Shown: positions 1 through 8,246, counted from the first letter of the stretch. The stretch is DNA of 64,000 bases from JAWLHK01 sp041690355 [NCBI: bacterium] (GCA_041690355.1 JAWLHK010000006.1:124001-188000), one strand, 5' to 3'. Program-made: numbers and translations. The notes: generated by a model not told the origin, from the sequence alone.

Positions 1-40
1 CGTCACCGACCGATCCGGTCCCAAGAACTCCGATTCTCAT
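1..40 (-). CDS. NAD(P)-binding oxidoreductase, N-terminal fragment (cut by window edge)
   Basis: Only the first 13 codons lie in the window. Reading leftward from ATG at 40 they give MRIGVLGTGSVGD, the first beta-strand and GxGxxG dinucleotide loop of a Rossmann fold. This opening is typical of the NADPH-dependent F420 reductase/ProC-like NAD(P)-binding families, but 13 residues cannot separate them. A GGGAGG Shine-Dalgarno (47-52) ends six bases before this ATG, which favours it over the in-frame ATG at 46. The gene is divergent from the regulator at 205, so the gap between them must hold both promoters. Confidence 0.7.
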   Translation of the reverse strand, partial: MRIGVLGTGSVGD

Positions 41-146
41 GCGCATCCTCCCGTTCTGTTGTAGCCGGAACCTGCGTCCCGGAATGACAGCGTACTGCGG
101 GGAGAGGGGCTTCGGCAACCGGAAGGGGGCACAGTTGCACGTTCTG

Positions 147-203
147 TTGCACGGCACGGAACCCTCTGATATAGTATTCTTAAAAACATAGGAATATAAG
201 AAT
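147..203 (+). promoter_or_regulatory. Promoter and ArsR-type operator of the sulfur operon
   Basis: A TTGCAC -35 (147-152), a 17-base spacer and an extended -10 (TGA then TATAGT, 170-175) form a good sigma70-like promoter. Directly downstream, ATTCTTA (176-182) and TAAGAAT (197-203) form a perfect 7-bp inverted repeat with a 14-base gap covering the likely transcription start. AT-rich inverted repeats over the start site are typical of ArsR/SmtB operators, so autorepression by the ArsR-rhodanese protein is the natural inference. AGGA at 190-193 is the only ribosome-site candidate for ATG 205. Confidence 0.65.
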
Positions 204-204
204 T

Positions 205-897
205 ATGCTTGGTGCAGTTACAACACGTCAGGTGAAGGACGCCCTGTACGCGGAATTCGCGGCGGTCGGTAAGGCCATGGCGAATCCGAAACGGTTCGAA
301 CTGCTCGACCTGTTGAGCCAGGGTCCGCGCACCGTCGAGCGTCTCGGCGAGGCGGCTTCGCTCTCCGTCGGCAATGCCTCGCATCACCTGCAGGCCCTCA
401 AGGAGGCGCGCCTGGTGGAATCGTCCAAGAATGGCCTTTTTGTGACCTATCGCCTTGCCGAAGGGGTCGAGGGACTATTGGCGGTGATCCGCAGCCTGGC
501 CGAGGCGCATCGGGCCGAGGTCGACCGGATCTATCGCGCACATTTCGAGCCCGGCGCGCCCCTCGAGGCGCTCGGCCGCGACGCGCTGCTCAAGCGGGTG
601 CGACGCGGCGAGGCCGTCGTCATCGACGTGCGGCCATCTGAAGAGTACGAGGCGGGGCACCTTGCGGGCGCCGTCTCGGTTCCGCTCGAGAAGCTCGAGC
701 GCTGGATCAAGACCGTTCCGCGTGACCGGGCGGTGGTCGCCTACTGTCGCGGGCGCTACTGCGTCATGGCCGGCAAGGCGGTCGAGGCACTGCGCGCCCG
801 GGGGTTCGAGGCCGTGCGGCTCGAAGAAGGGGTCCACGAGTTCCGCACGCGCGGGCTTCCCGTGGTCTCGGCCATGGACGAGGAGGTGTGCGCATGA
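205..897 (+). CDS. ArsR-family transcriptional regulator fused to a rhodanese domain
   Basis: 230 residues. Residues about 15-85 are an ArsR/SmtB winged helix (ANPKRFELLDLLSQG, then the recognition helix SVGNASHHLQALKEARLV). Residues about 120-220 are a rhodanese domain with VIDVRPSEEYEAGHLAGA and an active-site loop AYCRGRYC carrying two cysteines. The helix-turn-helix part has no cysteine, so the metal or persulfide sites of SmtB/BigR-type sensors are absent; sensing is more likely through persulfidation of the rhodanese cysteines (inference). It overlaps the MFS gene by 4 bases (ATGA) and heads a four-gene operon for sulfane-sulfur handling. A palindrome just upstream suggests autoregulation. 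Confidence 0.9.
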   Translation: MLGAVTTRQVKDALYAEFAAVGKAMANPKRFELLDLLSQGPRTVERLGEAASLSVGNASHHLQALKEARLVESSKNGLFVTYRLAEGVEGLLAVIRSLAEAHRAEVDRIYRAHFEPGAPLEALGRDALLKRVRRGEAVVIDVRPSEEYEAGHLAGAVSVPLEKLERWIKTVPRDRAVVAYCRGRYCVMAGKAVEALRARGFEAVRLEEGVHEFRTRGLPVVSAMDEEVCA

Positions 898-2471
898 GCC
901 CGCATCGTCCCGTGCTCGGCCTGCGTGAGAATTGGCGCCAGTTTGCGCTGCTCGTGCTCGTCAACGGCTTCGTCGGCGCCATGGTCGGACTCGAGCGCAC
1001 CATTCTGCCGACGATTGCGGAGCAGGAGTTCGACATCGCGGCCAAAAGCGCGATTCTCTCGTTCATCGCCGTGTTCGGCGTCTCGAAGGCCATCACGAAC
1101 TATCTGGCGGGGCGCTTTTCCGATCGCCTGGGGCGCAAGCCGGTGCTCCTGTTCGGCTGGCTCGCCGCCATCCCCGTTCCGTTCCTGCTCATGTGGGCGC
1201 CCTCCTGGGAGTGGATTACCTTCGCCAACGTCTTTCTGGGTATCAGCCAGGGGCTCACCTGGTCGACGACGGTCATCATGAAGATCGACCTCGTCGGGCC
1301 GCAGCGGCGCGGCCTGGCCATGGGGCTCAACGAGTTCGCCGGATACTTCGCGGTCGCCGTCTCGGCGCTCGCGACGGGCTACATCGCTTCGACGTGGGGA
1401 CTGCGGCCCGAACCGTTCTATCTCGGCATCGTCTATGTCGCCTTCGGCGGTCTGCTCAGCTGGCTGGCGGTGCACGAGACCCACGGACACGCCCGGCTCG
1501 AAGCGAACACCCACGCGGCGACCGGCACGCACGTCGGACTTTCGCCGCGCGAAGTCTTTACGCGCACGTCGTTTACGGATCGCAATCTGTCTTCGGTCAG
1601 TCAGGCCGGCATGGTCAACAACCTCAATGATGGTATGGCGTGGGGGCTGTTTCCCATGCTCTACGCGGCTGCCGGACTCTCGCTCGAGCGTATCGGCCTG
1701 CTCGCGGCGCTCTATCCGGCCGTCTGGGGGCTCTCGCAGCTGTTCACCGGCGCGCTTTCGGATCGGCTGGGCCGCAAGGGGCTCATTGTGGGGGGCATGT
1801 GGCTGCAGGCGGCCGGCATCGTTCTCATCGGGGCGGGGAACGGATTCCAGCTGTTCGCAGCGGGATCGGTTCTTCTCGGTCTGGGGACCGCCATGGTCTA
1901 CCCGACGCTGCTCGCGGCTATCGGTGACGTCGCGCATCCGGCCTGGCGCGCCTCTTCGGTCGGGGTGTACCGCCTGTGGCGCGATCTGGGATACGCGTTC
2001 GGCGCGCTCATCGCCGGCTTCACGGCCGACGCGCTGGGGCTGCACGCGGCCATCTGGGTCGTCGCCGCCCTGACCTTCGCTTCGGGAGTGATCGCCGCCG
2101 TGCGCATGCGCGAGACGCTGCATCGTCCGGTGGAGAACGTTCTCGAACAGGAGGGGCCGCCGTGCGTTTCCGTGCGGGACGTCCGCGAACGTCGCGCGCG
2201 CGGTGAGGAAATTCAGCTGGTCGACGTGCGCTCGCCCGAGGAGTTCGCGACCGGTCATGCCGAAGGCGCGATCAACATTCCCGTCGATGAACTGGGGGAT
2301 CGTCTGCTCGAACTGCCGCGGACCGGTCCCATTGTCACCCTCTGCGGCAAAGGGGGCGGACGTTCCGATCGCGCGGCTCTGCTGCTCATCGACGCGGGGT
2401 GGACCGACACCCGTCCGTTGTGCGGTGGAACACAGGCGTGGCTGGCGGAGAACACGGGAGGGAACGCATGA
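894..2471 (+). CDS. MFS transporter with C-terminal rhodanese domain
   Basis: 525 residues. Residues 1 to about 410 are a major facilitator permease, with the loop-2 signature (GRFSDRLGRKP), its second-half counterpart (GALSDRLGRKG) and about 12 hydrophobic segments. After a short linker, residues about 425-520 form a rhodanese domain (VDVRSPEEFATGHAEGAINIP) with active-site loop LCGKGGGRS, so the catalytic Cys is present. The start is ATG 894, seven bases after AGGAGG (881-886) and overlapping the preceding stop; an upstream GTG at 888 has worse spacing. A permease fused to a cytoplasmic sulfurtransferase could import or export a thiosulfate- or polysulfide-type compound and transfer its sulfur at once. 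The substrate is unknown. Confidence 0.88.
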   Translation: MSPHRPVLGLRENWRQFALLVLVNGFVGAMVGLERTILPTIAEQEFDIAAKSAILSFIAVFGVSKAITNYLAGRFSDRLGRKPVLLFGWLAAIPVPFLLMWAPSWEWITFANVFLGISQGLTWSTTVIMKIDLVGPQRRGLAMGLNEFAGYFAVAVSALATGYIASTWGLRPEPFYLGIVYVAFGGLLSWLAVHETHGHARLEANTHAATGTHVGLSPREVFTRTSFTDRNLSSVSQAGMVNNLNDGMAWGLFPMLYAAAGLSLERIGLLAALYPAVWGLSQLFTGALSDRLGRKGLIVGGMWLQAAGIVLIGAGNGFQLFAAGSVLLGLGTAMVYPTLLAAIGDVAHPAWRASSVGVYRLWRDLGYAFGALIAGFTADALGLHAAIWVVAALTFASGVIAAVRMRETLHRPVENVLEQEGPPCVSVRDVRERRARGEEIQLVDVRSPEEFATGHAEGAINIPVDELGDRLLELPRTGPIVTLCGKGGGRSDRAALLLIDAGWTDTRPLCGGTQAWLAENTGGNA

Positions 2472-2818
2472 AAACTCTGATCATCCTCAACGATCCGCCC
2501 TATGGCACCGAGCGCAGCTACAACGGCTTCCGGCTCGCCCACGCCCTCGCAAAACAGGGTGAGGCGCAGATTCGAATCTTCCTCATGGGCGATGCCGCCG
2601 CCTGCGCGAAAGCCGGGCAGAAGGTTCCCCAGGGATATTACTGCATGTCGAGTATGGTCAAGCGGGCCCTGCACGACGGCGCCGAAATCGGCATCTGCGG
2701 CAGCTGTCTCGATGCCCGGGGGATCGCCGAATCGGAGCTGGTCGAGGGTACGCATCGCAGCAACATGGATCAGCTCGCCGAGTGGACTGCCGACGCAGAC
2801 AAAGTTCTCGTCTTCTGA
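2468..2818 (+). CDS. DsrE/DsrF-like sulfur-carrier protein
   Basis: 116 residues, the usual size for DsrE-like proteins. The N-terminus KTLIILNDPPYGTERSYNG opens the family's flavodoxin-like fold, and the segment IGICGSCLDARG carries a CxxC pair at the position where DsrE/TusD-type proteins hold persulfide sulfur. ATG 2468 overlaps the stop of the MFS-rhodanese gene (ATGA) and follows GGGAGGG. In this operon it probably accepts persulfide from the rhodanese domains or the desulfurase and relays it. It is not a full TusBCD or DsrEFH set, since no partner subunits are present. Confidence 0.88.
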   Translation: MKTLIILNDPPYGTERSYNGFRLAHALAKQGEAQIRIFLMGDAAACAKAGQKVPQGYYCMSSMVKRALHDGAEIGICGSCLDARGIAESELVEGTHRSNMDQLAEWTADADKVLVF

Positions 2819-2830
2819 AGGGAGCCAATC

Positions 2831-3973
2831 GTGAATCCGATTTACCTCGATTACAATGCCACGACTCCGGTTGCGCCCGAGGTGGTCGACGCCATGCTCC
2901 CCTTTCTTCGTGATTTCTGGGGGAACCCCTCGAGCGCGCATGCGTATGGACGACAGGCGCGCAGGGCGGTGGATGCGGCCCGGGAGCAGGTGGCCGGCCT
3001 CGTCGGCGCAACCCCCGCGGAGATCGTGTTTACGAGCGGCGGCACCGAGGCGAACAACATGGCGCTGCGGGGCGTGCTGCGCGGCAATCCCCGGCGCAAG
3101 CTTGTGATCTCGGCGGTCGAGCACCCCGCCGTCGGAGACGTCGCCGACTTTCTTGCGCGCGAACATGGGGTCGAGGTCAGCGTGCTCCCGGTCGATGCGC
3201 GCGGTGTCGTCGAGCTGCAGGCCGCGCGCGAACAGATTGACGATCGGACCGCGCTCGTGAGCGTCATGCACGCGAACAATGAGGTGGGCACGCTGCAGCC
3301 GATTGCCGAGTTGGCGGCGTTGGCCCACGCCCGCGGCGCCCTGATGCATACCGACGCGGCCCAGAGCGCCGGCAAGGTGCCGGTACGGGCCGATGCGCTT
3401 GACGTCGATCTCCTCTCGCTGGCCGGGCACAAGTTCTATGGCCCCAAAGGGGTTGGCGCGCTGTATATCCGCCGTGGCCTCGACATGCCCCCGCTGATGA
3501 TCGGCGCCGGGCACGAGGGCGGCCGGCGCGCGGGCACCGAGAATGTGCCGTACCTGGTGGCGCTGGGCGAAGCCGCGCGGCTGGTGGTCGAGCAACTTGC
3601 CACGGATGAGACGCGGATGCGGACGTTGCGCGATCGGTTCGAGGAGGAGCTTCGCCGGCGTGTTCCGCAGGTGGTCGTCAATGGCGCCGAGGCCCAACGG
3701 CTGCCCAACACGGCCCACCTCTCGTTTCCCGGCTTCTCGGGGGCCGCGCTTCTCGAGCGCCTTCCCGGGCTCGCCGCCAGCACGGGGTCGGCCTGCAAGG
3801 CGGGTACCGACGAGCCATCGGGAATCCTGGCCGCCATGGGCGCGGATCCGCAGCTTGCGCGCGGCGCGGTCCGCTTCTCGCTCGGGCGCTATACGATCCC
3901 CGACGATGTCGATCGCGCGATTGGACTGATCGCCGGTGCGGTCCTGCACTCCCCGGGAGGCATCGTTCGCTGA
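2831..3973 (+). CDS. Cysteine desulfurase, NifS/IscS class V aminotransferase
   Basis: 380 residues, family length. The N-terminus YLDYNATTPVAPEV is diagnostic. Fold-type I PLP features are visible: TSGGTEANN near residue 68, HANNEVGTLQP, and the Schiff-base lysine in SLAGHKFYGPKG near residue 200. The mobile loop STGSACKAG carries the catalytic cysteine near residue 320. It removes sulfur from cysteine as an enzyme-bound persulfide. GTG at 2831 follows GGGAG at 2820-2824, 12 bases after the DsrE stop, so it is the last gene of the operon. Since no Fe-S scaffold genes are nearby, a role in persulfide exchange with the rhodanese and DsrE proteins fits better than Fe-S assembly (inference). Confidence 0.93.
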   Translation: MNPIYLDYNATTPVAPEVVDAMLPFLRDFWGNPSSAHAYGRQARRAVDAAREQVAGLVGATPAEIVFTSGGTEANNMALRGVLRGNPRRKLVISAVEHPAVGDVADFLAREHGVEVSVLPVDARGVVELQAAREQIDDRTALVSVMHANNEVGTLQPIAELAALAHARGALMHTDAAQSAGKVPVRADALDVDLLSLAGHKFYGPKGVGALYIRRGLDMPPLMIGAGHEGGRRAGTENVPYLVALGEAARLVVEQLATDETRMRTLRDRFEEELRRRVPQVVVNGAEAQRLPNTAHLSFPGFSGAALLERLPGLAASTGSACKAGTDEPSGILAAMGADPQLARGAVRFSLGRYTIPDDVDRAIGLIAGAVLHSPGGIVR

Positions 3974-4008
3974 CATCGCGACGGAAGGCGGCGTCGCGCT
4001 CCGTGAGC

Positions 4009-4800
4009 TCAGGTGACCTTGTAGTTCCGGATCATCCGCGAGACGAGGCTGGGGAAGAAGCGCTTGATGTAGATCGAGAGCACTTCCTTGCCGCCCGGGA
4101 AGGTTTCGTCCTTCTTCTTGTAGACGGCGTCGAGCAGGATGTCGGCGCACTTCTCGGGAGACATGCCCGCCTGCTGACTTTCGCCCATGGCCTGGAACTC
4201 GGAACCGTCGCCCTTGAGGGCCGAGACGGTGATCGGCGTGTTGATGTAGCCGGGATAGGCGACGCAGACGTGAACCCCCTCGCGGTGCAGCTCGGCACGC
4301 AGGGAATCGAAATATCCCCGCAAGGCGTGCTTGGCCGCCGCATAGGACGTGCGGAATGGGGTGCCCACCATGCCGGCCACGCTCGAAACCACGAGGATGG
4401 TTCCCGAATGCCGCGCGATCATGTCGGGCATGACCGCCTTCGTCAGCGCGACCTGGGACAGCCAGTCGAGCTTCATGATCCGTTCGTCGACCTTGAGATC
4501 GGTATCCTTGGCGAGCGAGCGCTGGCTGATGCCGGCATTGTTCACGAGAATGTCGATGCGCCCGTACTTCTCCTGCGCTGCCGCGGCTTTCGCAGGGATG
4601 CCGTCGATGTCTTCGAGATCGAGGGGCAGGACGAAGAGGCCGTCGCCGCCGCCGGCGGCCTGTTTGACGCGTTCGAGTTCCGCCTGTCGGCGGGCCGAGA
4701 GGATGACCTTGGCTCCTTCGTCGTGGAAGGCCTTGACGAGGGCTTCGCCGATACCCGACGACGCGCCGGTAATCCAGACGACCTGATCGCTGAAGCGCAT
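4009..4800 (-). CDS. Short-chain dehydrogenase/reductase (SDR family)
   Basis: 263 residues with the full classical SDR set: TGASSGIGEA nucleotide loop near residue 12, NNAG near residue 87, SSVAG with the catalytic Ser near 140, and YAAAKHA with Tyr and Lys near 153-157. The C-terminal half (VAYPGYINTPI and following) resembles the DHRS7-like lipid- or carbonyl-reducing SDRs. It converges on the cysteine desulfurase and is followed in the upstream direction by repeats, so it is probably monocistronic. The substrate cannot be told from sequence. Confidence 0.92.
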   Translation of the reverse strand: MRFSDQVVWITGASSGIGEALVKAFHDEGAKVILSARRQAELERVKQAAGGGDGLFVLPLDLEDIDGIPAKAAAAQEKYGRIDILVNNAGISQRSLAKDTDLKVDERIMKLDWLSQVALTKAVMPDMIARHSGTILVVSSVAGMVGTPFRTSYAAAKHALRGYFDSLRAELHREGVHVCVAYPGYINTPITVSALKGDGSEFQAMGESQQAGMSPEKCADILLDAVYKKKDETFPGGKEVLSIYIKRFFPSLVSRMIRNYKVT

Positions 4801-4847
4801 GAGAACTCCGAGAGGGCTCTGAGGGGAAAGCGGTAGTGTAGCTGGAT

Positions 4848-4967
4848 CAGTCGGCAGTCTCCAGTCGTCAGTCGCCAGTCTTCAGGCAGCAAGGTACGCA
4901 AACGATACGGCGCACGTGACGCTGGCATCGAATGCTTATGACTGGTGACTGCTGACTCACGACTGCG
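4848..4967. repeat. Heptanucleotide repeat tract (CAGTCGY / TGACTGN)
   Basis: Two clusters, about 4848-4886 and 4939-4967, of imperfect 7-base units such as CAGTCGT, CAGTCGC, TGACTGG and TGACTGC. The second cluster runs into the 3' end of the YkgJ-type gene and contains its stop codon (TCA at 4957-4959). Similar arrays recur at many other intergenic sites in the window. Confidence 0.75.
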
Positions 4968-5472
4968 GCGGCGCCGCCGCTTGCGCCACGGGCACAAAGC
5001 GCCGCCGCTCGCGCTCGGGGTCATAGCCGAACCACCGCTCGAGCGTGCGCAGCAGGGCGCCCGGGTGCCGGAAGACGAATGACGGCGGGGGAGGCGGATC
5101 GTAGCGTTCGCAGCCGCTCACGTGCAGCTGCGGCTTGCCTTCGACCACCGAGGGAAAGGGCGGATACTCGCGGCAGACGCTCGGGCGTTGCGCATACGCG
5201 CCGCAGCGGCCGTCCGGCTGCAGCGAGGGGCACGGAAAGGGGACGGCGACTTCCCAGTTGCGCAACAGACGGTCGGGATGTTTCCGCGGAAACAGGGTGC
5301 GCACCTCCCACCCCAGGCGATGGCCGCGCATGAGGTAGAAGTGGATGTAGCCGAGATCCGCTTCCTGGGGCCGCTCGGCGTGCGGCGGCGTGGCGATCAG
5401 GAATTCGTGGCAGCACAGCGAGGGACGCCCTTCCGCAAGTCCGCACCCCGCGCAGGGATTCGTGGCGTCCAT
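4957..5472 (-). CDS. YkgJ-family cysteine-cluster (putative zinc/iron-chelating) protein
   Basis: 171 residues. The cysteine pattern matches the UPF0153/YkgJ family: CAGCGL near the N-terminus, CCHEF, PCPSLQPDGRCGAYAQRPSVC and a final GC. The family is described as metal-chelating; no reaction is established. The C-terminal tail (about residues 125-171) is Pro/Arg-rich and its last codons and stop fall inside a heptamer repeat, suggesting the end of the gene has been remodelled by the repeat. The 47-residue basic gene lies immediately upstream on the same strand. Confidence 0.85.
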   Translation of the reverse strand: MDATNPCAGCGLAEGRPSLCCHEFLIATPPHAERPQEADLGYIHFYLMRGHRLGWEVRTLFPRKHPDRLLRNWEVAVPFPCPSLQPDGRCGAYAQRPSVCREYPPFPSVVEGKPQLHVSGCERYDPPPPPSFVFRHPGALLRTLERWFGYDPERERRRFVPVAQAAAPPQS

Positions 5473-5479
5473 GGCGGCG

Positions 5480-5623
5480 TCAGCGGTGGCGGCGCCAGAA
5501 GGTGCGTTTCCAGAACGACTCCTTCTCGCGCGTGAGGTCGCCTTTGTGCTCGTTGCCGAGCGCTTTCGTTTTGAAGCTGCTTTCGCGGGCCACCATGTTG
5601 CCCCAGCGGCGCTTGGTTGACAT
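5480..5623 (-). CDS. Small, highly basic hypothetical protein (47 aa)
   Basis: ATG at 5623 is preceded by AGGAG with five bases between (CAGGAGTAACGATG on the minus strand), a strong translation start. The 47-residue product begins MSTKRRWGNMVARESSF and ends ESFWKRTFWRRHR: rich in Arg/Lys and Trp/Phe, no signal peptide and no membrane segment. It sits 7 bases before the YkgJ start on the same strand, so the two are probably co-transcribed. The composition would suit nucleic-acid or ribosome binding, but I recognise no family. Confidence 0.6.
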   Translation of the reverse strand: MSTKRRWGNMVARESSFKTKALGNEHKGDLTREKESFWKRTFWRRHR

Positions 5624-5711
5624 CGTTACTCCTGTTCCGGGTTCCGCCCTCCATGCTGGCGGAACCGTGAGGCCGGAGCGACCGTGAGCGCCGGCAGGGC
5701 GGGCGGCAGAA

Positions 5712-7343
5712 TCAGGCATGCACGCCGGGGGCTTCCTGGCCGGTCTTCACCACATATTCTTCGTAGGAGCCGGGGTAGACCATCGGCTTGCCGTCGCCGG
5801 CCCCCGACAGCTCGAGCACGCGGCTGCCGAGCCCGCGCAGGAAGGTGCGATCATGCGAGACGAAGAGCATCGTGCCTTCGAAGTCCTTGAGCGCTTCGAC
5901 GAGCATCTCCTTGGTCTCGAGGTCGAGGTGGTTCGTCGGTTCGTCGAGGACGAGAAAGTTCGGCGGATCGTAGAGCATGCGGGCCATGGTCAGCCGCGAC
6001 TTCTCGCCGCCCGAAAGGGCGCGGATCGACTTGTCGACGTCGTCGCCGGAGAACTGGAAGGCGCCCAGCACATTGCGCAGCGCGCCGATGCCTGCCGTCG
6101 GAAAGTCCTTCTGCATCTGCTCGAAGACCGTCAGGTTCGGGTCGAGCAGATCGAGGGACTGCTGCGCGAAGTAGCCCATCTTGAGGCTCGCGCCCAGGCG
6201 CACGCTGCCCGCGTCGGGCTCGAGCGCGCCGGCGACCATCTTGAGGAGCGTGGATTTGCCGGTGCCGTTCTTGCCCATGACGCACCAGCGCTCGCCCCGG
6301 CGGATGTGGAACTTGAAATCGTCGTAGAGCACCTTCTTGCCGTAGGCCTTCGATACTCCATCGAGCATGGCCACGTCGTCGCCCGAGCGGCCCGGCGTGC
6401 GAAACTGCCATTTCACGACCACGCGCTTCTTCGGCGGTTCGATCCGTTCGATCTTGTCGAGGGCCTTCACGCGGCTCTGCACCTGGGCGGCCTTGGCGGC
6501 ATGGGCGGCGAAGCGTTCGATGAAGCGCTGTTCCTTGGCCAGCTTGGCCTGCTGACGGGCGTAGGCGGCCTCCTGATTCGCTTCACGCAGCAGGCGCTCG
6601 CGGCGGTAGAAGTCGTAGTCACCGGAATACGTGATGATGTCGCCGTCGTCGATCTCGATGATCTTCCCCACGATGCGGTTCATGAAATCCTTGTCGTGCG
6701 ATGTCATGAGCAGGGTCGAGGGGAGGGACTTCAGGTAATTCTCGAGCCAGAGAATCGATTCGATGTCGAGGTGGTTCGTCGGTTCGTCCATGAGCAGGAC
6801 GTCGAAGTTCCCCAGGAGGACCTTCGCCATCGAGACACGCATCTTCCACCCGCCTGAAAGCGCGCCGACGTCGCCGTCGATCTGCTCAGGTTCGAAGCCG
6901 AGCCCCTCCAGACAGGCGCGCGCGCGGGCTTCGAGTTCGTATCCGCCGCCGTTCTGGTATTCCTCCTGCAGGGGACCGTACTTTTCGAGAATCTGCTCCA
7001 TCCGGTCGGCCTGTTCGGGGTCGGCCATGGCCGCCTCGAGGTCCTTGATCGTATGGTGGAGTTCTCCCAGGCGGCCGCTGCCGGCGATGGCCTCGTCGAG
7101 CACCGAGCGGCCGCGCATCTCGTCGACTTCCTGGCGGAAGCAGCCGATCGTGAGCTTCTTCGGGAGCGTCACGTTACCCTCGTCGGCGGCCTCTTCGCCC
7201 ATGATCATGCGGAAGAGGGTCGACTTGCCGGCGCCGTTGGGACCGACGAGCCCGGCCTTTTCTCCGGGGTTGAGCTGGAAGGAGGCCTCGACGAACAGAA
7301 CCTGTTTGCCGTACTGCTTGCTGACGTTGGCGAAAGCGATCAT
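5712..7343 (-). CDS. ABC-F family ATPase (YbiT/Uup/EttA type)
   Basis: 543 residues from ATG 7343 (MIAFANVSKQYG), the normal ABC-F length; an upstream in-frame start at 7400 would add residues that fit no family member. There are two ABC domains without membrane segments: Walker A GPNGAGKST and signature LSGGWKMRV with DEPTNHLD in the first, GKNGTGKST and LSGGEKSRL with DEPTNHLD in the second. The linker between them is charged and helical (KLAKEQRFIERFAAHAAKAA), the P-site tRNA-interaction motif of translational ABC-F proteins. Probable role: ribosome-associated ATPase that relieves stalled or regulated translation; antibiotic protection cannot be excluded. Overall it looks closest to YbiT. 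Confidence 0.92.
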   Translation of the reverse strand: MIAFANVSKQYGKQVLFVEASFQLNPGEKAGLVGPNGAGKSTLFRMIMGEEAADEGNVTLPKKLTIGCFRQEVDEMRGRSVLDEAIAGSGRLGELHHTIKDLEAAMADPEQADRMEQILEKYGPLQEEYQNGGGYELEARARACLEGLGFEPEQIDGDVGALSGGWKMRVSMAKVLLGNFDVLLMDEPTNHLDIESILWLENYLKSLPSTLLMTSHDKDFMNRIVGKIIEIDDGDIITYSGDYDFYRRERLLREANQEAAYARQQAKLAKEQRFIERFAAHAAKAAQVQSRVKALDKIERIEPPKKRVVVKWQFRTPGRSGDDVAMLDGVSKAYGKKVLYDDFKFHIRRGERWCVMGKNGTGKSTLLKMVAGALEPDAGSVRLGASLKMGYFAQQSLDLLDPNLTVFEQMQKDFPTAGIGALRNVLGAFQFSGDDVDKSIRALSGGEKSRLTMARMLYDPPNFLVLDEPTNHLDLETKEMLVEALKDFEGTMLFVSHDRTFLRGLGSRVLELSGAGDGKPMVYPGSYEEYVVKTGQEAPGVHA

Positions 7344-7400
7344 GTTTCGTGGGTTCGCAAAAGGGTACAGGGTGCCAGTTTTGGTGCCCAGGTGCCACAC

Positions 7401-7478
7401 GCAGTGACGAGTGACGAGTTACGAGTGACGAATCCGGAGAATTTACGATTGACGATTGACGATTGACGATTGACGATT
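7401..7478. repeat. Heptanucleotide repeat array (TGACGAT/TGACGAG)
   Basis: Units TGACGAG and TTACGAG are followed by four perfect TGACGAT-type units near 7447-7477. It lies between the 5' end of the ABC-F gene and the TetR gene. Because 7 is not a multiple of 3, successive TGA triplets fall in all three forward frames. Confidence 0.85.
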
Positions 7479-7508
7479 TGCCGGAAAGGACCAGATTCCT
7501 TACTTCCA

Positions 7509-7574
7509 TTGGCGCTCAGCGCTTGGCGCTCGGCGCTTGGCGCTCGGCGCTTCGCGCTCGGCGCTTCGCGCTGT
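7509..7574. repeat. Second heptanucleotide repeat family (GCGCTYG)
   Basis: About nine consecutive 7-base units of the form GCGCTTG/GCGCTCG/GCGCTTC run from 7509 to the edge of the TetR promoter. The same unit type recurs at 20260-20290 (GCGCTGG) and, inverted, near 20393-20418. It is distinct in sequence from the TGACGAY family but has the same period of 7. Confidence 0.75.
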
Positions 7575-7590
7575 TGCGGAGGGCGGCTGA

Positions 7591-7619
7591 TTGCGTTCAG
7601 TGAACATGTTCAGTATAAT
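7591..7619 (+). promoter_or_regulatory. Leaderless promoter with palindromic operator for the TetR operon
   Basis: TTGCGT (7591-7596), a 17-base spacer and a perfect TATAAT (7614-7619). The ATG at 7626 is only six bases beyond the -10, so the expected transcription start coincides with the start codon and no Shine-Dalgarno can exist on the mRNA. The perfect 12-bp palindrome TGAACATGTTCA (7601-7612) fills the spacer, a classic site for repression by steric block; autoregulation by the TetR protein is the natural inference. Confidence 0.7.
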
Positions 7620-7625
7620 CAGCGC

Positions 7626-8246
7626 ATGCTCACCACGCGCACCGAACAGAAAGAGCAGACCCGGTTGCGGATTCTCGAGGTCGCTCGAGACATCTTCGAG
7701 CAGCAAGGCTACGAGTCCGCGAGCATCCGTGACATCGCGCAAGCGGCGGGCGTGGCGACGGGGACGATCTTCGTGCACTTCAAGGACAAACGCGACCTGC
7801 TGCACGCAACGCTCTTTGATGACCTGCAGGCGACACTGCGCGACGTGCTCGCGGCGCCGCCCGGGCGATCACTGGAGGCCTGGCTCGAACGGCTGCTCGA
7901 CCGCGTGCTCGCGTACTACGAGCGGCGCCCGGCGCTCAGTCGGGTCCTGCTGCGGGAATCCGTGATCGCCGATCCCCCGTGGGCCGAAAGGTTCGCGCGG
8001 CAGACCGCGGAACTGCATGCGGGAATCCTGGCACGCACGCAGCTTGCGATGGAGCGTGGCGAGTTCCGCACGGATCTGAATGCGCCTCTGTTCGCTGTTG
8101 CGTGGATCTCCTTCTACATGTTCGGTCTGATGGCCTGGGCGCAGGGGAGCCACCCCGATCCGCGCGGCCTCGTGTCCCGCATGACCGAACAGCACCTTTC
8201 ACCCTGGCGCGCTTCTGCACGGCAGAAGGCACGGAGTCGACGATGA
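7626..8246 (+). CDS. TetR/AcrR-family transcriptional regulator
   Basis: 206 residues. The N-terminal helix-turn-helix is canonical (ILEVARDIFEQQGYESASI, then IAQAAGVATGTIFVHFKDK), followed by an all-helical ligand domain with a hydrophobic dimer region (FAVAWISFYMFGLMAWAQG). The start is ATG 7626, six bases after a perfect -10, implying a leaderless transcript. The last codons overlap the hydrolase start by 4 bases (ATGA), so the two form an operon. It presumably represses itself and the hydrolase through the palindrome in its promoter; the inducer is unknown, plausibly the hydrolase substrate. Confidence 0.9.
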   Translation: MLTTRTEQKEQTRLRILEVARDIFEQQGYESASIRDIAQAAGVATGTIFVHFKDKRDLLHATLFDDLQATLRDVLAAPPGRSLEAWLERLLDRVLAYYERRPALSRVLLRESVIADPPWAERFARQTAELHAGILARTQLAMERGEFRTDLNAPLFAVAWISFYMFGLMAWAQGSHPDPRGLVSRMTEQHLSPWRASARQKARSRR

